From Blasia pusilla (taxonomy: Eukaryota > Marchantiophyta > Marchantiopsida > Blasiales), in NCBI GenBank assembly GCA_050084515.1, contig CM114273.1, positions 5,084,001-5,148,000 of the forward strand: a DNA stretch of 64,000 nucleotides, written 5' to 3'. Of this stretch, positions 58,100 to 64,000 are shown one piece after another; the stretch's first letter is position 1; each line of letters begins with the position of its first letter. The translations under genes and the position numbers were made by a program. The notes below the pieces were generated by a model. It did no database searches, was not told the DNA's origin, and saw only the letters and a list, made by a program, of their open reading frames with translations.

Positions 58100-61000
58100 C
58101 TTTCACATTGTCAGAGGTCATTTACTCATATCCTATGAATCTTCCTCATGAGTCATTTTATGACTTGGATGTGCTCTTATATATTTGATTCCCTCTTGTA
58201 TATCATCATCCTCATTCTCACATCCATCCTCGTTCATCATTGAATGTGTATGCCCTCTTTCCATCTTATTTCCGCTAAGATCAACCACTTCCTTAGGTAT
58301 CCTAGGACACCAACCTTCTTCACCATATGAAAAGAGAAACAAAAAATGTAGAGGGATGTATGTTTCATTCAAGTCAAGTATTTGACAGATCCTTCCTCCA
58401 TGTAATTGGACAATAATATCACATCCTTCTCTTAGCTCACTTTTGTCTTCGAGCAAGACAACATCAATGTTTGAAGCAATAAGCGATATGTACATATTCA
58501 TATCAATCCCTAACTTACTACCCATAAGAACAATGTGAAAATCAAATTTACATGGATCGATTGCCACGTATCAAAAGAGATCCGCACGTAGATTATGGGT
58601 GTATAACATAACTTCCAATCCCCTCAAGATCTCAACCCTCAATTGATCATGATCACCTTGATTCATGATCCTTCTCCTATGTCCACTAACATAAATATAT
58701 TTATGTGTGAAAATTATGGAAGAACACTTGTCTCTACATTGAGAGATTCAATAGTTGATAAATACCACCTTGAATAATCAATTAAGTTTCCTCCACCAAT
58801 ACCATGCTCTATAATATGTGCTTTAGTGGATGCCGTTTGAATAGAGTTGTTATAGGCATGAACATTATTCAAAAAATGAAGACTATTTGACACAATACCT
58901 AAAATCAAATCTAATAGAAAATTAGGTGAAACCTATAAATATGGCTATTGCACGTTATCATGTTCATAACACATCCTTAAATCAAAACTTAATTGGGAAC
59001 CTTGACAATTTCACTCTCTCATACTTCTAATGTCGAGCTTGGCAAGTTTGACAAACATCATCTATACACCTAATAGTATAACGACGAGTCATACTATCAA
59101 GGTGGTCTCCAAACCCAAGTATTCAAATATGTTTATCTTCAAATTCATATATACAGGAAATATTAACTAACTTTGTAAAATCTACCACTCTTTTACATCC
59201 CATAATGGGAATAGTAGCAAATACAGGTTTTTTGTTTATCTACGTGTGAACATCATGATAACCCATTCCAATATGATACTTTTCTTCATGTGTAGCACTC
59301 CTTATCAATGAATCACTTATACATCAACATCATGGAGGTCAACCAAATCAATATGGTTTAACTTAGGCCTTCAACTCACACAACTCAAAGCATGTCATAT
59401 AACCATATAAATATTGTGGGTTGGAGGGAAGGACAAGACTATGAATAAAAATTCAAAAGATATAATCACCATCATTTATATTATTATGGGATAGTGCTCT
59501 TATAAGGGGTATCATCCCTCCAAATGACACCTGTCTTTTCTGGCCTCTAATTGTTTGACACGTGTCATTCTCCTCTATCCTCCTTTGCAATTCTCCCCTA
59601 ACCTCCTTTGAAATCCGATATGTCTGCTTTCATTCATTTGTGCAGAGCACGGGTACTGGCTAGTACTATAATATTCAAATTAATTAATATATATAAAGCA
59701 TGCAAGAATTAAATAAGACAACTATAGAGTGGAAGTTTACACTAGAGATAGCATGCTAATAGTCATCAAATGAGGAACCACATCAAATGAAATTCTCATA
59801 TATATAAAAAACAATCAAAATTAAGAATATACCCAAATTATTCAAAAATTATAATATAAAAAATGCAAATATTTGAGCCTTATCTTTACCATCAAAATCA
59901 TAAATTATTGTGGTAGTTATAGGAGTGAGTACTTAATTCATTCGTTGGTGTAAGAACCATCCCAACATGGCGTTCTCTGTCAAGTATATCACTCCTTATC
60001 AAAGGATTAGTAATGCACCGACCATCATACAAGTCAACAAATAAATATGCCTTTGTCTTTGGCCTTGGGCTTGTGCAACTTGAATCATGTAATGTAATTG
60101 TTGGGGATTGGAAGAAAAAAAGACTGAAGAGAGTTATCAAATCAAGATCATTATTCCTTAGATCTAAATTTACAAGTCTATAATTTTATCCTTGAGCTTT
60201 CAAAAGTTTATGTATTTTGCATAGCCATTATGGATCGAATAGATTTGGATGTATATGATATAAGTAAGAAGAAATTAAAGACAAAATTTCCATAATATGC
60301 CTAAAAATTTTCAAATATCTTTATTTCATAATTGTGCTAAATAATCTTACATTATAGAAGATGTAGTTGTAGAAACATGTACAAACTAGACATCTCAAAA
60401 AACTCATTTTTTCCTTTCATACTCTACCTTTTTTGCCTTCTTAGATGCAAAATTCATACCGCCTTTAAGTTTGTGATGTTAATTAAGGGCCTTCTAAAAA
60501 TTTTCTTTGATGTTTGATTCTTTTCCATCATATGATTCATATTTTTAGAAAAGAAAAAAGATGAAATTAAAATACTTGTAAAAAACTAAAGAATATTTTT
60601 TCATGTTATGAAAATTGTGAAATTCTCCACTACAATGATATCTACCCCAAAAGTAAATTCTTTCTTATATTTGATATTTCAGAAAAAAAATCAATCCTAT
60701 ATCGAGTGAGATTCAACAATATTGATTTCACTTAAATCATTAGAGTTATTAGTATGACCATTACTAAAAATCCAAAACCCTAAACCTTAGGCGTCCCGCA
60801 GAAGTGAAGGGGTAGAAGAAAGACGCTTAGAAAAAAGATTATAATAATTTGTTGAGCCAATATCTCCTTCTTCCTCCTCGCCTCAGGATAATTTAGGGTC
60901 AATAGATGGATAAATATGTCCCTATAAAAGTGTGGTTAGAACTCTAGATGTACATTGATTAAAAAATAGTCTACTCTCCTCAATTAGTACGATCATATAC
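58100..61000 (-). pseudogene. Old Helitron Rep N-terminal relic
   Basis: Colinear with 50.0-53.2 kb of the large Helitron. 58567-58133 reads DFHIVLMGSKLG, GCDIIVQLHGG and LDLNETYIPLHF. 58908-58714 reads NSLHFLNNVHAYNNS. 59000-59460 carries the zinc-binding region and third RAQ exon; 60040-60120 and 60180-60250 carry the second and first RAQ exons. 60350-60500 matches the first RepHel exon and 60870-60965 matches the VPSPIFEN ORF. All are broken by stops. An insertion with a Helitron 3' end (59640-59663) sits in the intron before the third RAQ exon. Confidence 0.7.
59640..59663 (+). mobile_element. Small Helitron 3' terminus
   Basis: Plus-strand hairpin GTGC-AGA-GCAC is followed after 9 nt by CTAG and host T. 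It opposes the orientation of the relic around it, so it belongs to a separate, probably non-autonomous Helitron. The 5' end is not identified. Confidence 0.6.
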
Positions 61001-64000
61001 TTACAGACTTTTCATTCAACTATAGCATCTATGCAATTACTATTTCCTAGAAAAAACATGAGGCTATTATTGCCAACAAATAATGTAAGAATGTTGATCT
61101 AATTGTGGAAGATTTACTTCCTTAAAATTTTGAAATTATGCTTCAACCTTGGAAATCCTCTAAACACATCGTAAGGAATTGATGGATGGGCTCATTCCCA
61201 AGTTAGAACCAAGGATAAGATAATGAATCCCAAACTTCTAGGCACTAAGTATGGACTATAATATGACATTTTTTTTGTAAATGAGCTCTCTTTGTAAGAT
61301 GGACTCGATATGTATTTAAATTTACGGCCTTCAAGTCCAATGATTCAACTTACACAACACTGAAACATGTCAAATTCGTAATAACCAGATTGTCGTGATT
61401 CTTCTCTCCAGTTTTGGCTATGATTATCAATTTCCAGCATAGATTTGGAGCAATGCAAAACTAATTTGTTACCACCTCTAGGATTTGTTATGATCACTCC
61501 TTCAGATTTTTTCCAAAGTTGTTTGTGGTTGGTTGGGACCTAACATGGGCATCTCATATATTGGAAGCCCCCTTTATTGGATTGGTTTCAATTTCTCCCT
61601 TTGAATCCTTCATCCCCTAAATGATAGTTAAAGTGAGAGAATATAGAGGAGATTGTACATGAGGAGAATCCCTTACTTCTAGTGATATCAACTCTATGGT
61701 AGACACTACTAAATGATTATAGTCCCTCTTCTCAAACCTTTTTTTAGTCTTGAACATGATCTAGAAACACAAAGAGTAGGATATGAATACCACAATGAAC
61801 ACATTACACCTTGCGGGTTGATTGCGATTAAACCTCCAATCATTAATTTGGTTAATTATACAAAATTAATGATTGGTGGTTATGTAAGCTTCAAAATGTT
61901 GTTTAGAGTTTCTTGATTGAAACTTGGAATATTCTGAGCACTCTGGTGCTCAAGGCCATTATAGTGTTGTAAAGAGCGTTGGAAGTTCCATTTTGACATT
62001 TTTTTGGATCTAGCGTGGATCATATGTCAATATTTACATTGAATAGGCTGATTGTCTATTCTATTCAACTATTCCTAAGACCCAAAAAAATCTTCCTTAG
62101 TCTCTATGGTCGCTTTGAATCAGACCATATGCCGACTCGACATTCAAGCTACCAATTAATAGCGACAAAATAATGTAGGAAATATATAGTCCTTGTTTGA
62201 CAATGCTATAAGCATTTACGGGACATTTAAACGAATGGAACACTAAACCAACCAAAATCTCTCTCTTAACTTCTTATAACTCATCAAATAATAAATCAAA
62301 TTCACACTTAAGAGAAATCACAGTACTTAAAGCCTCAGTTGAGAAAACATATTGTAGATTCTTGAAAAAGCTTCAACTAGTTTACAACAACCTTAGTTAA
62401 ACATCTCCAACTCCTTGCATCTCTTCAATTTCTCTAGTTCACATATTAACTTTGAAATCTCACATGAATATTTACCTACTTTCTGCCACCCAAAGTGTGC
62501 ACAATACGTTGTCTCATCTTATACACCATGTGATCATCTTATGTGGCTATCATTCGTCGAAAATATAAGTTTCAAACTTTTATGGAAAGGTAGAGAACTT
62601 CCATTCTTAGAGGGGAAAATGTCCCTCCCTTTGTGGAACTTCAAATTTCAAAGTTATAAATATCACTTATTTTGAGACTCCACTAAATCCAACACATTAG
62701 TTCATCACTTCTTCTACTTCGAATGAACCAATATAAGAGTGAAATGCTTCACTTTTTATATCACTAGATGGAAAAGTTTCTCATGATAATTTTATATCAC
62801 TCATACATGATAGAAAATTACTCACATCACTCATAGTGACTGATGACTTCCTAAATCATAAAAGACAAGTCATATGTGTCTCATTTCTAATGATCATTTG
62901 AGTTATTATATACATAACTTCATTTCTTTCAATGAGTAGAATCATGAAGAAATGACTTAAATGTGTCTACGTTCTTTGATCTACTCGTGGACATATCTTG
63001 TAGTCCATATCATATTAGTGACGTAGATAATAAGATAAAATTTTTTTAGTCAAATATAACATTGAAAAAATGACTTTATTGAGGTATAGGCTTAGTCATA
63101 GAATGAGTCATATTTTCTAATTGTGTATTCATGATGGAGTAATAAATGGTATTATCCGAGTCACAAAAGTCATTAAAAGGAGATGTCAAGTCATTATTGT
63201 TAAATCATGGCTAGTCATGACAAGTCATTTTTTAAATAACAAGACCATAAATAATATTATGTGAGTCATAAAAGTCATTAATTTTAAATACAAATCATTA
63301 TTATTGAATTCTGGCTAGTTATAATATGTCTTCAGAAGTCATTGTTTGAGTAATAGAATTATGATAATAATTTTGATGAGTGATGATCAAATTATTAATG
63401 TGAATCATTTTAACTCTTCATTGACTACATGTTATTATGTCCAATGATAATGGAAATCATATAATGATATTAGATATGCCTAAATGAGTTATATGTGTAT
63501 ATTTTGTAGCCATTCATTTTCTTCATTGAGTCATGAAGAGAATTTGTAAGACTATTTCAATATCTTATGATAGTAAGTCATTAATTTTTCTATAATATGC
63601 AATTATATAACATGATTTTACACACTCAAGTAGTCATACCTTGTTTACTATAGTCATTATTGTAATGATTGTGATCATTGGGAGATTATTTAAATGTTAC
63701 ATTTGCACATTACTTTCCAACTTGAAGTAAAAAGTATTAAAAAACCACAAATGATTGAGTTGTCCCTGATATTGAAAGATGTGAGACCTAAAGTGCCGGC
63801 CTGTAAGAAAAATCTTCTACTTTATAAATTTATCAAGAATGTGAACTAAAAAATGAACAACATTAATCTACCATTTTCTTCAAGTTCACTTCGGGCCAAA
63901 GCACATTTGTTCCTATTACATCTAATAGTCATTGAGGTGGATCGTATCCTTCATTGGTTTGCCATATCTTATAACCTTGTACCCGCGGTCCAAGGCACTC
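61001..64000. other. AT-rich repetitive region, no gene
   Basis: No coding frame has recognisable content. From about 62750 to 63700 the motif AGTCAT/GTCAT recurs at intervals of tens of bases, and about 63150-63247 and 63250-63359 form an imperfect tandem pair (AAAGTCATTAA...AATCATTATT..TT..GGCTAGT). It could be decayed satellite or transposon DNA. Confidence 0.5.

Overview
The window is nuclear DNA of a land plant. The evidence is GT-AG spliced genes whose exon products match plant families (an ELM2/SANT nuclear protein, CDC45, a TBC1D15-type RabGAP and a kinesin-light-chain-like TPR protein), together with plant-type Helitrons, chromosomal Ty3/gypsy retrotransposons and long GA/CT microsatellites. 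I cannot name the species. A bryophyte or another non-angiosperm is possible but is not shown by the sequence.

Layout. 1-4.2 kb: 3' part of an ELM2/SANT-type gene (+), its 5' end outside the window. 4.2-6.5 kb: gene-free spacer with a dispersed repeat and a 0.6 kb segment bounded by 10-bp direct repeats. 6.5-8.3 kb: intronless CDC45 (-), with a perfect E2F-type site about 1.2 kb upstream. 10-12.2 kb: decayed Helitron RepHel fragment (-). 12.2-17.3 kb: AT-rich DNA with one very stable GC-rich hairpin and isolated Helitron termini. 17.3-22.9 kb: broken gypsy element (+) with an internal inversion. 24.4-31.7 kb: a complete 16-exon RabGAP gene (+) with two GC-AG introns. 33.3-36.6 kb: TPR gene (-), first exon(s) not resolved. 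37.2-38.6 kb: tandem repeats, microsatellites and a GC-rich proline/serine-coding stretch.

38.87-56.68 kb: a large Helitron on the minus strand with a recognisable 3' end (hairpin + CTAG) and a probable 5' end (TCTATACTAT). It carries a multi-exon Rep-helicase gene and at least one accessory ORF. Its helicase exon is split by a 6.8 kb rearranged gypsy element (39.69-46.49 kb), which itself holds a large head-to-head inverted repeat. 56.9-61 kb: an older, internally deleted relative of the same Helitron, colinear with it, carrying a 44-bp perfect palindrome and a small plus-strand Helitron 3' end. 61-64 kb: AT-rich repetitive DNA dominated by AGTCAT-like motifs.

The host genes sit in two islands (0-8.3 kb and 24.4-36.6 kb) separated by transposons. 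I see no operon-like or pathway linkage among them: chromatin repression, replication initiation, Rab GTPase control and a TPR scaffold are independent functions. The least familiar content is the Helitron family: its N-terminal region is built from a threefold duplicated exon pair, and an upstream ORF with threefold VPSPIFEN-like repeats has a detectable relic in the older copy.
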